A DNA stretch of 8,759 nucleotides from a bacterium (lineage in GTDB: Bacteria > CSSED10-310 > JAJRTK01). The notes under the pieces are model-generated. The model searched no databases. It was given only the letters and a program-made list of their open reading frames with translations, and had not been told where the DNA came from. This document shows, piece after piece, positions 1 through 6,696 of the stretch. The stretch is from contig JAJRTK010000165.1 of assembly GCA_024278345.1 (NCBI GenBank), forward strand, positions 1-8,759. The letters are read 5' to 3'. Position 1 is the stretch's first letter. Each line of letters starts with the position of its first letter. The translations under genes were made by a program, and so were the position numbers.

Positions 1-603
1 CCTCTCCATGGTGTCAGGGTCACCGAGGAACTTCAGCGCCTTGACCTTTTCCCTGGGATTGCCAATCTGCAAGACGATCCCGATGATGGGCGCCCCCTGG
101 GCGCCGGCAATGGACACCACAAGATCGATGGCCTCGATCCGGTTCTGGAATGCCGGTTCCTTGATCTTCTCGCCCAACGCGTGCAAGATGGCGCGGTCGC
201 CAATCTTCTTCAAGACCTGGCCCGCCGCCAAACGTGCCGCTTTCTTCGAGGAATCCAGAAGCGCGCAAAGCGCTGGATGATGCCGGGGGTTGTCCACCTT
301 GAGCAAGAGCGGAACCAAGGCCGCGCGCACCTGGGCATCCCCCTTCTCCAGCGCCTGCACCAGTGGCAAGAACAGCCCTTTGTCCCGGATGTTCGAGGCC
401 AGCCGCGAAAAGAGCTTGCAGCGCATCCCGTGCTGACGCGCGTCGCCGGAAAAACGAGGATTGCACAGGACCGCCAGCATCTCCGTCAAGGCATGAGATG
501 AAACCCCGCTCTCCGGAAGTTCAGCCAGGAGTGCGTCCATCTCTTGCTCACTCTTCCACGGCGCTTTCTTGAAATCCTTCTGAAGCTGTCGTTCGCTCTG
601 CAT
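1..603 (-). CDS. HEAT-repeat-like protein, N-terminal part (runs off left edge)
   Basis: This frame stays open from the pgm stop codon to the window edge, so only the first 201 codons are seen, counting from the first in-frame ATG at 603. The product is alpha-helical. From about residue 75 it shows repeating amphipathic helix pairs of HEAT type: a stretch around residues 78-101 (FLPLVQALEKGDAQVRAALV), then residues 108-135 and 136-165, each with a helix-turn-helix feel. Such scaffolds usually mediate protein contacts; no enzyme motif is visible. The start is uncertain. The first in-frame ATG is 72 nt after the pgm stop and has only a weak GGAACGAG upstream. The preceding in-frame codons (WINVFWDRNRFQAEWNERL) look protein-like, and a strong GAGGAAAGG lies right at the pgm stop. 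Same strand as pgm, so probably co-transcribed. No function is claimed. The HEAT call comes from the helical pattern only. Confidence 0.6.
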   Translation of the reverse strand, partial: MQSERQLQKDFKKAPWKSEQEMDALLAELPESGVSSHALTEMLAVLCNPRFSGDARQHGMRCKLFSRLASNIRDKGLFLPLVQALEKGDAQVRAALVPLLLKVDNPRHHPALCALLDSSKKAARLAAGQVLKKIGDRAILHALGEKIKEPAFQNRIEAIDLVVSIAGAQGAPIIGIVLQIGNPREKVKALKFLGDPDTMER

Positions 604-675
604 CAGACGCTCGTTCCATTCAGCTTGAAACCGGTTTCGATCCCAGAAGACGTTGATCCAGCGGGAAACCTTTCC

Positions 676-2346
676 TCATTCCGCAAGCCCCGCCACACGA
701 AGGAGATCCGCCACAAGCTGTCGCGCCTCCTTCTGGATCTGCTTGAGATGGTCAGGCCCCTTGAAGCTCTCCGCGTAGATCTTATAGATTTCTTCGGTAC
801 CCGAGGGTCTTGCCGCAAACCAGCCGTTCTGGGTGACGACCTTGATCCCACCGATGGCGGCACCGTTCCCGGGAGCATGCGTCAAAGTGGCGATCACAGC
901 CTCTCCCGCCAGCTCCCGCACTCCCAGTTGTTCAGGAGAAAGTCCCTTGAGCAAGGCTTTCTGCTCCCGCGATGCCGGAGCATCGATCCGCTGGTAAACG
1001 GACGCACCAAACCGCTCTTCCAGCTTTTTGTAGTGCTCCGCCGGATCCCGACCCGTCCGGGCCATGATCTCCACCGCCAGAAGATTCATGATGATCCCGT
1101 CCTTGTCCGTGGTCCAAACCGAGCCATCCATCCGAAGAAACGACGCTCCGGCACTCTCTTCGCCCCCAAAACCGCACGATCCGTCCAGCAGCCCGTCAAC
1201 GAACCACTTGAATCCCACCGGCACTTCCCAAACCCGCCTGCCCAAGGCAGCGGCCACCCGATCCAGCATGGAGCTCGTCACCAGCGTCTTCCCCACGTGA
1301 GCCTCGGGACTCCACGCCTCCCTGTTGCAATAAAGGTAGTCCACGCAAACCGCCAGATAGTGGTTCGGATTGAGAAGTCCTCCGCTCCGGGTGACGATCC
1401 CATGGCGATCAAAGTCGGGATCGTTGGCGACAGCGATGTCGAAACGCTCCTTGAGCCCGATGAGACCTTTCATGGCGTAGGGCGACGAACAATCCATCCG
1501 CACCTTGCCGTCCCGGTCCACCCGCATGAAGGAAAAGGTGGGATCCACCCGCCGGTTGACGACCTCCAGATCCAGGCCGTACCGCTCCGCGATAGGCTCC
1601 CAAAATCCGACTCCGGAACCGCCCATGGGATCGGCTCCGATCTTCAAACCAGCCCCGGCAATGAGTTCCATGTCCACGACGTTCCGGAGATCCTCTACGT
1701 AGGGCCGGACGAAATCGATCTCCCGCGTGGTCTCCAGCCCCATGGCCCTTTGAAGGGGAACCCGCCGAACCCCCTTCAAGCCACCGGCAAGGAACCCATT
1801 CGCCCGTTTTTGAAGCCAGGCCGTCGTCTTGGCATCCGCCGGGCCACCAGACGGAGGATTGTATTTGAACCCGCCGTCGCAGGGTGGATTGTGAGACGGC
1901 GTGATGACCACTCCATCGGCAATCCCATCCCGGGAGCGGGAAGAGAGCTTGCGGTTTTGGCTCAGGATCGCGTGAGAAATCACCGGGGTCGGCGTGTAGC
2001 CACGGCCCGCCTGGAGAACAATCTCCACGCCGTTGGCGCCAAAAACCTCAATGGCCGACGAAAGCGCCGGCTCCGACAAGGCGTGGGTATCCATCCCCAG
2101 GAACAAAGGACCCCGAATTCCAGCCCCTCGGCGATGCTCGCAAATCGCTTGGCTGATGGCCAGAATATGGGCCTCGTTGAAAGACCTCTTCTCCGACGAG
2201 CCACGATGCCCCGAAGTCCCAAAAGAAACCCGCTGCGCCCTCTCCTCCGGATCAGGTGCCGTGGTGTAGTAGCTCGACACCAGCCTTGGAACATTGACAA
2301 GGTAATCTGAAGGCACGGGTTTCCCCGCCAGCTCGTGAACTTCCAT
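676..2346 (-). CDS. pgm: Alpha-D-glucose phosphate-specific phosphoglucomutase
   Basis: A 556-residue cytosolic enzyme that interconverts alpha-glucose-1-phosphate and glucose-6-phosphate, linking glycolysis to glycogen and sugar-nucleotide synthesis. It aligns over its whole length with E. coli Pgm (about 546 residues, recalled). Visible landmarks: FGTSGHRGS near residues 42-50; the phosphoserine loop TPSHNPP at 149-155, with Ser151 as the phosphorylated residue; the magnesium loop DPDFDRHG at 309-316 with Asp309, Asp311 and Asp313; the sugar-binding loop GEESAG at 395-400; and the phosphate-binding loop RPSGTE at 513-518. All key residues are present, so it should be active. The start ATG at 2346 is chosen because GGAGG lies 8 nt upstream and homology begins at the first residues ([10 protein letters not shown], compare MAIHNRAGQP). 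The frame stays open about 200 codons further upstream, but that part has no pgm similarity. A small basic insertion (LSSRSRDG region, 134-141) sits just before the catalytic loop. Confidence 0.97.
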   Translation of the reverse strand: MEVHELAGKPVPSDYLVNVPRLVSSYYTTAPDPEERAQRVSFGTSGHRGSSEKRSFNEAHILAISQAICEHRRGAGIRGPLFLGMDTHALSEPALSSAIEVFGANGVEIVLQAGRGYTPTPVISHAILSQNRKLSSRSRDGIADGVVITPSHNPPCDGGFKYNPPSGGPADAKTTAWLQKRANGFLAGGLKGVRRVPLQRAMGLETTREIDFVRPYVEDLRNVVDMELIAGAGLKIGADPMGGSGVGFWEPIAERYGLDLEVVNRRVDPTFSFMRVDRDGKVRMDCSSPYAMKGLIGLKERFDIAVANDPDFDRHGIVTRSGGLLNPNHYLAVCVDYLYCNREAWSPEAHVGKTLVTSSMLDRVAAALGRRVWEVPVGFKWFVDGLLDGSCGFGGEESAGASFLRMDGSVWTTDKDGIIMNLLAVEIMARTGRDPAEHYKKLEERFGASVYQRIDAPASREQKALLKGLSPEQLGVRELAGEAVIATLTHAPGNGAAIGGIKVVTQNGWFAARPSGTEEIYKIYAESFKGPDHLKQIQKEARQLVADLLRVAGLAE

Positions 2347-2354
2347 CAATTTAG

Positions 2355-2359
2355 CCTCC
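2355..2359 (-). promoter_or_regulatory. Ribosome binding site of pgm
   Basis: GGAGG on the minus strand, 8 nt before the ATG at 2346. It decides the start in a frame that is open far upstream. Confidence 0.85.
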
Positions 2360-2377
2360 GCCCAAAATAGGTTATCG

Positions 2378-2391
2378 GCCCCTCGAGGGGC
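2378..2391. repeat. Perfect 14-bp palindrome upstream of pgm
   Basis: GCCCCTCGAGGGGC reads the same on both strands with no loop. It lies about 32 nt upstream of the pgm start codon, inside the likely leader or promoter. A loopless palindrome fits a dimeric regulator site better than an RNA hairpin, but no regulator is known and chance is possible in such G+C-rich DNA. Confidence 0.45.
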
Positions 2392-2471
2392 ACGTTTTGG
2401 GTGGTGGAACATCCCTGGGCACGACTCCCGAAAACTGATCTCTTTTGTTCTGTGCTGGGTTCCGGTCGGGT

Positions 2472-2491
2472 CGGCGGCAATCCGTCCGCCG
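2472..2491. repeat. Short G+C-rich inverted repeat
   Basis: CGGCGG at 2472-2477 pairs with CCGCCG at 2486-2491 across an 8-nt loop. Short and G+C-only, so it may be chance. Confidence 0.3.
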
Positions 2492-2706
2492 CCCCTCCCC
2501 TTCCAACTAGGCTCACTGCCCCCAAGACCTCTTTTGACCAGGTTTTGAACAAAACGCTCATTCCCCTTGGAGAGGCTCCCGTTCGCGAAAACAAGACCCA
2601 AGCCCGCACCTCGAGTGGCCCCGTCCACCGCCACTGGCCCACCTGCTCCGCCGATCCCCTCTCCAAACCGGCAGGGCGACTCAAAGAGTAAGGCACGGCG
2701 GTGGAC

Positions 2707-2757
2707 CGCGCAAGTCCGGACCTTTTCCTCCCCCGCTGACCTTCCACGACTTGCGCG
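2707..2757. repeat. 10-bp inverted repeat with 31-nt loop
   Basis: CGCGCAAGTC at 2707-2716 is perfectly complementary to GACTTGCGCG at 2748-2757. There is no T-run after either arm, so it is not a typical terminator. Its role is unknown. Confidence 0.55.
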
Positions 2758-2872
2758 AATCCGGCCCCCTGACCTACAAAGGAAGGATGTTCGGGACCTA
2801 TCAAACGCGGTTGACAACTTCAGCGTTGGGGGGGGGAGGCTCCTCTCTGACTCCGTGAAGCCCGGACGGCGC

Positions 2873-2895
2873 TGCACAGGCAAGATGCCTGTGCA
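2873..2895. repeat. Perfect 9-bp hairpin (TGCACAGGC / GCCTGTGCA)
   Basis: TGCACAGGC at 2873-2881, loop AAGAT, and GCCTGTGCA at 2887-2895 form a perfect 9-bp stem. It sits about 120 nt upstream of the DUF445 start. I recall similar CAGGC-loop-GCCTG palindromes being frequent between genes of Verrucomicrobia-like genomes; this is memory, not a search. Confidence 0.65.
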
Positions 2896-3014
2896 TACGG
2901 TTTTGGCGGGGAGAATTGTCAAGCAGAAACACGACGATTTGACAGGTCCCAAATGTTCGTTCCAAGTGGCCTCAGCCTCCGTTGGGCCGCAACCAGACTG
3001 AAAGTACCAGCGCC

Positions 3015-4241
3015 ATGCCGGAATTCCTCTTCGATCCCGAAACCTGGAAATATTTCAGTATCCCTCTTGTTGCAGCCTTGGTGGGCTGGTCCACCAACTG
3101 GGTGGCCATCCAGCTCACCTTCCTGCCACTGGAGTTTGTGGGGATTTTGAAACCCTGGCTCGGGTGGCAGGGAATCATCCCGTCCAAGGCCAGAAAAATG
3201 GCCGCCGTCGCCGTGGAGGCTACGCTCTCGAAGCTCGGCTCCCTAAAAGACGTCTACGAACAGGTGGAGCCGGACAAGATCGCCCGCCAAATCATCCAGT
3301 TCGTGAGGCCCCGCCTGAATCAGATGACGGATGAAGTGATCTCTCAGGAACAGGCGGCTCTTTGGGAAAGCCTGCCAGAGCCCGTGAAAAACCGGATCTA
3401 TGCTCGAATCCACCGGGACTTTCCCACGCGGATCGACCATCTTGTGGAGGACGTGGGGAAGAACCTGGAAGACCTCATCAGCCTTCGAGATATGATCATG
3501 GAGCACGCCTCGAAAAACAAAGAGCTGCTCAACCGGATCTTCCTGGAGTGCGGCGAGAATGAGTTTCGATTCATCATCCGATCCGGCATTTATTTTGGCG
3601 GCTTGTTCGGGCTCCTGCAAATGGCTTTCTGGTATTTTTGCCAAGGCTGGTGGGTCCTGCCGGCGTTCGGCTTTCTGGTGGGCTGCGCCACAAATTGGAT
3701 CGCCCTCAATATCATTTTCCGGCCGCTTCATCCGGTGGACATCGGACCTGCCACCTTCCAAGGAATTTTTCTCAAGCGCCAGAAAGAGGTGGCGGCCACC
3801 TATTCCCGGTTGGTGACCCACGAGATCATCACCGTCAGGAACCTGGCTGACGCCATGCTGAACGGCCCGAAATCCGGCCGTACCCACGCCCTGATCCGAA
3901 AGCACCTCCGCCCCATCGTCGATGCGGCCGTGGGAGCAGCCAGGCCGGTGATCAAAGGGGTCTTCGGAACAAAGGGCTTCGAGGGGCTCAAGGAACACGC
4001 CACCGACGTCGCCATCGATCTCTCCGTCGATCCGTTCGAAGACCCCGTCTTCAACAAGGATCGAGCAGACATCATCGAAGAGGTCATGCGCCAGCGCATG
4101 GAGGAGCTGACGCCCGAGGAATACGTTGAGCTTCTCCGACCCTGTTTCCAGGAGGACGAGTGGAAACTGGTCCTTCTTGGAGGAGCACTGGGAATCATCG
4201 CCGGCGTCGCCCAACTCGGTCTGGTGTTCGGCGGATTATGA
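3015..4241 (+). CDS. DUF445 family membrane protein
   Basis: A 408-residue membrane protein of the DUF445 family (relatives include Bacillus YheB and E. coli YjiN), whose function is unknown. It shows the family's duplicated hallmark: a membrane segment ending in a TNW motif, [17 protein letters not shown] at residues 24-40 and [18 protein letters not shown] at 223-240. Between these lies a long, charged, mostly helical domain (about 52-185). A hydrophobic stretch at 190-207 precedes the second hallmark, a second helical domain covers about 250-383, and a C-terminal membrane helix spans about 385-407 ([20 protein letters not shown]). The ATG at 3015 is preferred because the hydrophobic core begins soon after it. 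An in-frame TTG at 2982 would add 11 polar residues, but neither start has a strong ribosome binding site. The next gene begins 36 nt after this stop on the same strand, so the two probably form an operon. Confidence 0.88.
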   Translation: MPEFLFDPETWKYFSIPLVAALVGWSTNWVAIQLTFLPLEFVGILKPWLGWQGIIPSKARKMAAVAVEATLSKLGSLKDVYEQVEPDKIARQIIQFVRPRLNQMTDEVISQEQAALWESLPEPVKNRIYARIHRDFPTRIDHLVEDVGKNLEDLISLRDMIMEHASKNKELLNRIFLECGENEFRFIIRSGIYFGGLFGLLQMAFWYFCQGWWVLPAFGFLVGCATNWIALNIIFRPLHPVDIGPATFQGIFLKRQKEVAATYSRLVTHEIITVRNLADAMLNGPKSGRTHALIRKHLRPIVDAAVGAARPVIKGVFGTKGFEGLKEHATDVAIDLSVDPFEDPVFNKDRADIIEEVMRQRMEELTPEEYVELLRPCFQEDEWKLVLLGGALGIIAGVAQLGLVFGGL

Positions 4242-4266
4242 CCAGGCGGACCGACGCGGAACAAGC

Positions 4267-4273
4267 AGGAGAG
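4267..4273 (+). promoter_or_regulatory. Ribosome binding site of the Abi-alpha-like gene
   Basis: AGGAGAG lies 4 nt before the ATG at 4278 and supports that start in the short gap after the DUF445 gene. Confidence 0.8.
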
Positions 4274-4277
4274 AACC

Positions 4278-5312
4278 ATGATCCTCACCACCCGATTCCA
4301 GCAGATGGCCACCGCGGTCTTCAGCCCACTGACGACTCTCCGGACAACCGCCGTGGAGATCGGCGGTGTGGCCGTGGATCTCGCGGCCGAGATGAGTGAA
4401 GCCCTGGCGCCGGCAAAAGGCCCACTGGACGGGCTCAGGCGACTGGAGCTCTTCGTCCTGGAAAAGATCGCCAATTCCCTGGAACGGGTTGCCCGGGAGC
4501 GACGGCAACGGATTGTGGGCGAATCAGCGGAAGCCCACCTGGATCCGGATCCCGGGAAAACAGACGAAGAAAGGGCGGCTCCAGCCAGTCCACCAACAAC
4601 AAGACCGGCTTCCAACAGCACCGGTTTCCACCCACCGGGAAGCCAAACAGCCGCTCGCGTTCTGGATGCGTTGAGTAACCCCAAGGAAACCGGGGCCGCC
4701 GTCCTGGACGCCCTGAGTACCTCCGCCGAAACCGGGGCCGCTGTCCTGGACGCCCTGAGTACCTCCGCCGGAACTGGCGCCACGGCTATCAAGAATCTAG
4801 GCAGACCGACGCAGCAACCGCCGCCAAGCCTGGAAGTCCTCTTCCGCCGGCAACTCGATCGAACCTTGGAGCCGGCCGAAGAAGACAAACCTCCCGAGCA
4901 CCCAGCGTTTCGGACAATCCTTCGGCAACTCGTCCCCGACGAGGCCCTCATCCTCAGCCTCCTGGCCAAACGGGATCACGTCCCCCTCGTCGATATCAAG
5001 GCCGGGCCACGCCTGGGCAGGGAAGGCAAAACAGTGGCGCCCCACCTGAGCACCATCGCCGAAACCGTCGGCGTCCGCCATCCTGACCTGGTTCCAAGCT
5101 ACATCGACAACCTGCTCAGGTTGGGGCTCGTCAAAATATCCCGACCCGATCCCGATGATCGCGATGTCTACGAGCTCCTGGAAGCCGGACCACAATGCGA
5201 AGCCATCCGCCGAAAAATCACCGAAGAAATGAAGCTCACACCGAAATTCCGCCGCAAGCTCGCCCGCCTCACCACCTTTGGCAAGAAGTTCTGTGAAGCC
5301 TGTTCGGCCTGA
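4278..5312 (+). CDS. Abi-alpha (DUF4393)-like protein
   Basis: A 344-residue protein, no signal peptide, in three parts. Residues 1-80 are a helical N-terminus, mildly hydrophobic to about 45, then charged. Residues 85-180 are a low-complexity linker rich in Pro, Thr, Ser and Ala, including three 14-residue repeats (VLDALS..., 128-169). Residues 185-344 are a folded domain: HPAFRTILRQLVPDEALIL, then PLVDIKAG, APHLSTIAETVG, PSYIDNLLRLGLVKIS, VYELLEA, and a C-terminal LTTFGKKFCEACSA. This order matches what I recall of Abi-alpha (formerly DUF4393) proteins, in which a -LSPDEARIL- helix, a winged-helix-like section with NL.RLGL, and a final TPFG..F..C motif are typical. The family name reflects a proposed link to phage abortive infection; its mechanism is not established. 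It probably forms an operon with the DUF445 gene. Assignment is by motif order, so moderate confidence. Confidence 0.7.
   Translation: MILTTRFQQMATAVFSPLTTLRTTAVEIGGVAVDLAAEMSEALAPAKGPLDGLRRLELFVLEKIANSLERVARERRQRIVGESAEAHLDPDPGKTDEERAAPASPPTTRPASNSTGFHPPGSQTAARVLDALSNPKETGAAVLDALSTSAETGAAVLDALSTSAGTGATAIKNLGRPTQQPPPSLEVLFRRQLDRTLEPAEEDKPPEHPAFRTILRQLVPDEALILSLLAKRDHVPLVDIKAGPRLGREGKTVAPHLSTIAETVGVRHPDLVPSYIDNLLRLGLVKISRPDPDDRDVYELLEAGPQCEAIRRKITEEMKLTPKFRRKLARLTTFGKKFCEACSA
4659..4784 (+). repeat. Three 42-nt tandem repeats inside the Abi-alpha-like gene
   Basis: Three in-frame units (4659-4700, 4701-4742, 4743-4784) encode VLDALSNPKETGAA, VLDALSTSAETGAA and VLDALSTSAGTGAT. The first 28 bases of units 2 and 3 are identical at DNA level, which indicates recent duplication. 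The unit length is a multiple of three, so copy-number change would keep the frame and vary the linker length. Confidence 0.9.
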
Positions 5313-5381
5313 GACTCTGCCTTGGTTGTGATGTGGAAGCACGGCCTTGGTCATCGTCTCGGCTACCCAGTGAATTTCGGT

Positions 5382-5395
5382 GGGGCTCCAGCCCC
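5382..5395. repeat. Hairpin GGGGCT-CC-AGCCCC
   Basis: A perfect 6-bp stem with a 2-nt loop, followed at once by the palindrome GCCCCGGGGC (5391-5400). It lies 70 nt after the stop of the Abi-alpha-like gene. It could protect the 3' end of the transcript, but no U-run follows. Confidence 0.45.
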
Positions 5396-5439
5396 GGGGC
5401 AACGAATGGCAATAGCGGCGACAATGGCGAGCAGCGGGC

Positions 5440-5605
5440 GCCACGGGTGATCTGCCCCGTTTTGGGAAGCCAAAAGCCATCCCACGCCCGTGGGACACCA
5501 TTTCAACGACTGCGGAAGTCACGCCACGGGTGATCTGCCCCATTTTGGGAAGCCAAAAGCCATCCCACGCCCGTGGGACACCATTTCAACGACTGGGGAA
5601 GTCAC
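5440..5605. repeat. 83-bp tandem duplication, two hairpins per unit
   Basis: Unit 1 is 5440-5522 and unit 2 is 5523-5605, differing at only two positions (5459 G versus 5542 A; 5513 C versus 5596 G). The first five bases of a third unit (GCCAC) follow at 5606-5610. Each unit carries two perfect hairpins: TTTTGG-GAAG-CCAAAA (5460-5475 and 5543-5558) and TCCCACG-CC-CGTGGGA (5480-5495 and 5563-5578). Both differences fall outside the stems. Two copies back to back without spacers do not make a CRISPR array. A REP-like intergenic element or simple duplication is more likely. Confidence 0.9.
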
Positions 5606-5735
5606 GCCACTGCCCATCGGTCCCTCTCATGTTTTTCGGCGGCGTACCTTCGGGGCCCAACCTGGTTCCGTCCGAAGGAGACGGGCTTGGCTGGACACTC
5701 CTCGGCGGAATGTGTCATCCTATGGATGTCCACGC

Positions 5736-5775
5736 AAGGCGGGAGAATCGGTCGCCAGGGGAAGAATCCCGCCTT
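5736..5775. repeat. 9-bp-stem hairpin in the leader of the gene at 5804
   Basis: AAGGCGGGA at 5736-5744 pairs perfectly with TCCCGCCTT at 5767-5775 across a 22-nt loop. It ends 28 nt before the start codon and 17 nt before the ribosome binding site. A run of six T (5787-5792) lies 11 nt after the stem, too far for a standard terminator. It could be a regulatory leader structure or another intergenic palindrome. Confidence 0.5.
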
Positions 5776-5792
5776 CCCGTAAATGCTTTTTT

Positions 5793-5797
5793 GGAGG
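5793..5797 (+). promoter_or_regulatory. Ribosome binding site of the gene at 5804
   Basis: GGAGG with a 6-nt spacer to the ATG at 5804. It rules out the in-frame ATG at 5783, which lies upstream of this site. Confidence 0.85.
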
Positions 5798-5803
5798 ACA
5801 ACG

Positions 5804-6688
5804 ATGATCAACAAGACGGATGCGCGGTTGCTGGAGGGTTTTGCCCGTGGGCTGAACGGGATTCGAGGGATGACGCTCTCGGGGAAAGCCGCGGCGATTC
5901 GAGATCTCGCGGCACGGGTACTGGAGGAAGGCAATTCGGAACTCAAGACCGCGGTGGAGCAGGAGGATCGGGAGGAGGTGGAAAGCCTTGAGGCACGGCG
6001 GGAACTCCAGAGGGAACGTGCCGGTATGGACGAAGCCTTCACGCGCCTCTATCTCGCGCTCCATGGAGGGATCCTGCAGCGTCGGCTGGCAGGGGATCCA
6101 GGACAGGACGCCAAGGAGCTGATGGGCTATCTAAGCAGCCAGAACCCCAGTCTGTTTGCCAGCGCGACCCTGGCCACGGGGCTCAGCGCCCTGAAACGGG
6201 CGCGGGCCTTCGCGGATCGATATGTTCCCGACAACTACCGGGAAGCGGTGACGGCCTTCGTCGATTCCGCGGTGGAACGGGTGGAGACGGCCAAGGCGAA
6301 GTACGAGACCGAAGAAGTGGAGGCCATTCAATCCCTGGCGAATCTGGAGAAAGCCCGCCAGCGGGCCACGGAGAAATACCTGACGGCCAGGGACCTTGTG
6401 AGCGCCGCCATGCGCGACTCGGGGCAACTGGATAAGATCGGGCAGGTTCTTCCTCCGCTCAGGGATGTGCTTTCTCCAGGAGGCTGGGCAAGAACCTCCG
6501 GTTCCGGGGATCAACCGGAAAGCGTTTCGCCCACTGCCGAAGCCGAGGCGACAGCGAATGCGGAGCCTTCCGCCGGAGCGGCAAAGGTGGCGGCGAACGC
6601 GGAACCTTCCGCCGGCGCGGCGGAGGCGAATGCAAAACCTTCGGCCGCCGAGGCGGCGGACGCCACCGCGGGTGGCGAAAAAGAATAG
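5804..6688 (+). CDS. Uncharacterised alpha-helical protein with Ala/Pro/Glu-rich repetitive tail
   Basis: A 294-residue protein that I do not recognise. There is no signal peptide and no membrane segment, so it is probably cytosolic. Residues 1-75 are strongly helical and charged (LLEGFARGLNGIRGMTLSGKAAAIRDLAARVLEE..., broken here). About 105-150 form a more globular core (LSSQNPSLFASATLATG, then DRYVPDNYREAV). Residues 150-205 are a long charged helix that could be a coiled coil (VERVETAKAKYETEEVEAIQ). From about residue 228 the chain is low-complexity, with the repeated segments NAEPSAGAA (252-260 and 265-273) and NAKPSAAEA (276-284), ending in GGEKE. Start at ATG 5804, set by GGAGG 6 nt upstream. 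The tag gene starts 8 nt after its stop, so the two are probably translated from one message. No function is inferred. Confidence 0.8.
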   Translation: MINKTDARLLEGFARGLNGIRGMTLSGKAAAIRDLAARVLEEGNSELKTAVEQEDREEVESLEARRELQRERAGMDEAFTRLYLALHGGILQRRLAGDPGQDAKELMGYLSSQNPSLFASATLATGLSALKRARAFADRYVPDNYREAVTAFVDSAVERVETAKAKYETEEVEAIQSLANLEKARQRATEKYLTARDLVSAAMRDSGQLDKIGQVLPPLRDVLSPGGWARTSGSGDQPESVSPTAEAEATANAEPSAGAAKVAANAEPSAGAAEANAKPSAAEAADATAGGEKE

Positions 6689-6690
6689 GG
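6687..6690 (+). promoter_or_regulatory. Probable ribosome binding site of tag
   Basis: AGGG overlapping the TAG stop of the upstream gene, 6 nt before the GTG at 6697. This layout fits translational coupling. The match is short, so confidence is modest. Confidence 0.5.
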
Positions 6691-6696
6691 CGCCCG

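Larger units (their letters stand above)
2347..3014. other. Divergent intergenic region between pgm and the DUF445 gene
   Basis: A 668-nt spacer that should hold the promoters of both divergent transcripts. Several overlapping frames are open, as expected in G+C-rich DNA, but none gives a protein-like sequence or has a good ribosome binding site, so I see no gene. It holds a perfect palindrome near pgm, three inverted repeats (2472-2491, 2707-2757, 2873-2895) and a run of nine G at 2828-2836. TTGACA hexamers that could act as -35 boxes occur at 2811-2816 (+), 2917-2922 (-) and 2939-2944 (+). None has a recognisable -10 box at 16-18 nt, so no promoter is called. Confidence 0.6.
5313..5803. other. 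Intergenic region rich in palindromes
   Basis: A 491-nt gap between the Abi-alpha-like gene and the gene at 5804. Open frames cross it on both strands but lack ribosome binding sites and run through the tandem repeat, so none is called. It holds a 6-bp hairpin (5382-5395), an 83-bp tandem duplication (5440-5605) and a 9-bp-stem hairpin (5736-5775). No T-run follows a stem closely enough to call a rho-independent terminator for the upstream operon. No clear promoter was recognised. Confidence 0.6.

Noticed and set aside
544-2310. Long plus-strand open frame of 588 codons
   Set aside because: It lies antisense to pgm, which is certain by motif content. Its translation is Arg/Pro-rich without family features, and no ribosome binding site is seen. 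Such mirror frames are usual in G+C-rich genes.
2347-2952. Upstream extension of the pgm frame by 202 codons
   Set aside because: It has no Pgm similarity and a low-complexity Arg/Gly/Pro-rich content, and a strong ribosome binding site sits directly before the ATG at 2346.
2939-2967. Promoter for the DUF445 gene with -35 TTGACA
   Set aside because: The -35 box is perfect, but the bases 16-18 nt downstream (around 2961-2968) do not resemble a -10 box.
3243-4214. Minus-strand frame of 323 codons
   Set aside because: It is antisense to the DUF445 gene, and its translation shows no membrane segments or motifs.
3800-4969. Minus-strand frame of 389 codons
   Set aside because: It spans antisense to two plus-strand genes and the gap between them. 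Its translation is Ser/Arg/Ala-rich and mirrors their repeats.
5440-5610. CRISPR array
   Set aside because: Only two long units, directly adjacent, with no unique spacers and no cas genes nearby.
5333-5991. Several small open frames through the tandem repeat
   Set aside because: They exist because an 83-bp unit read twice lacks stops. They have no ribosome binding sites, and their translations follow the repeat.
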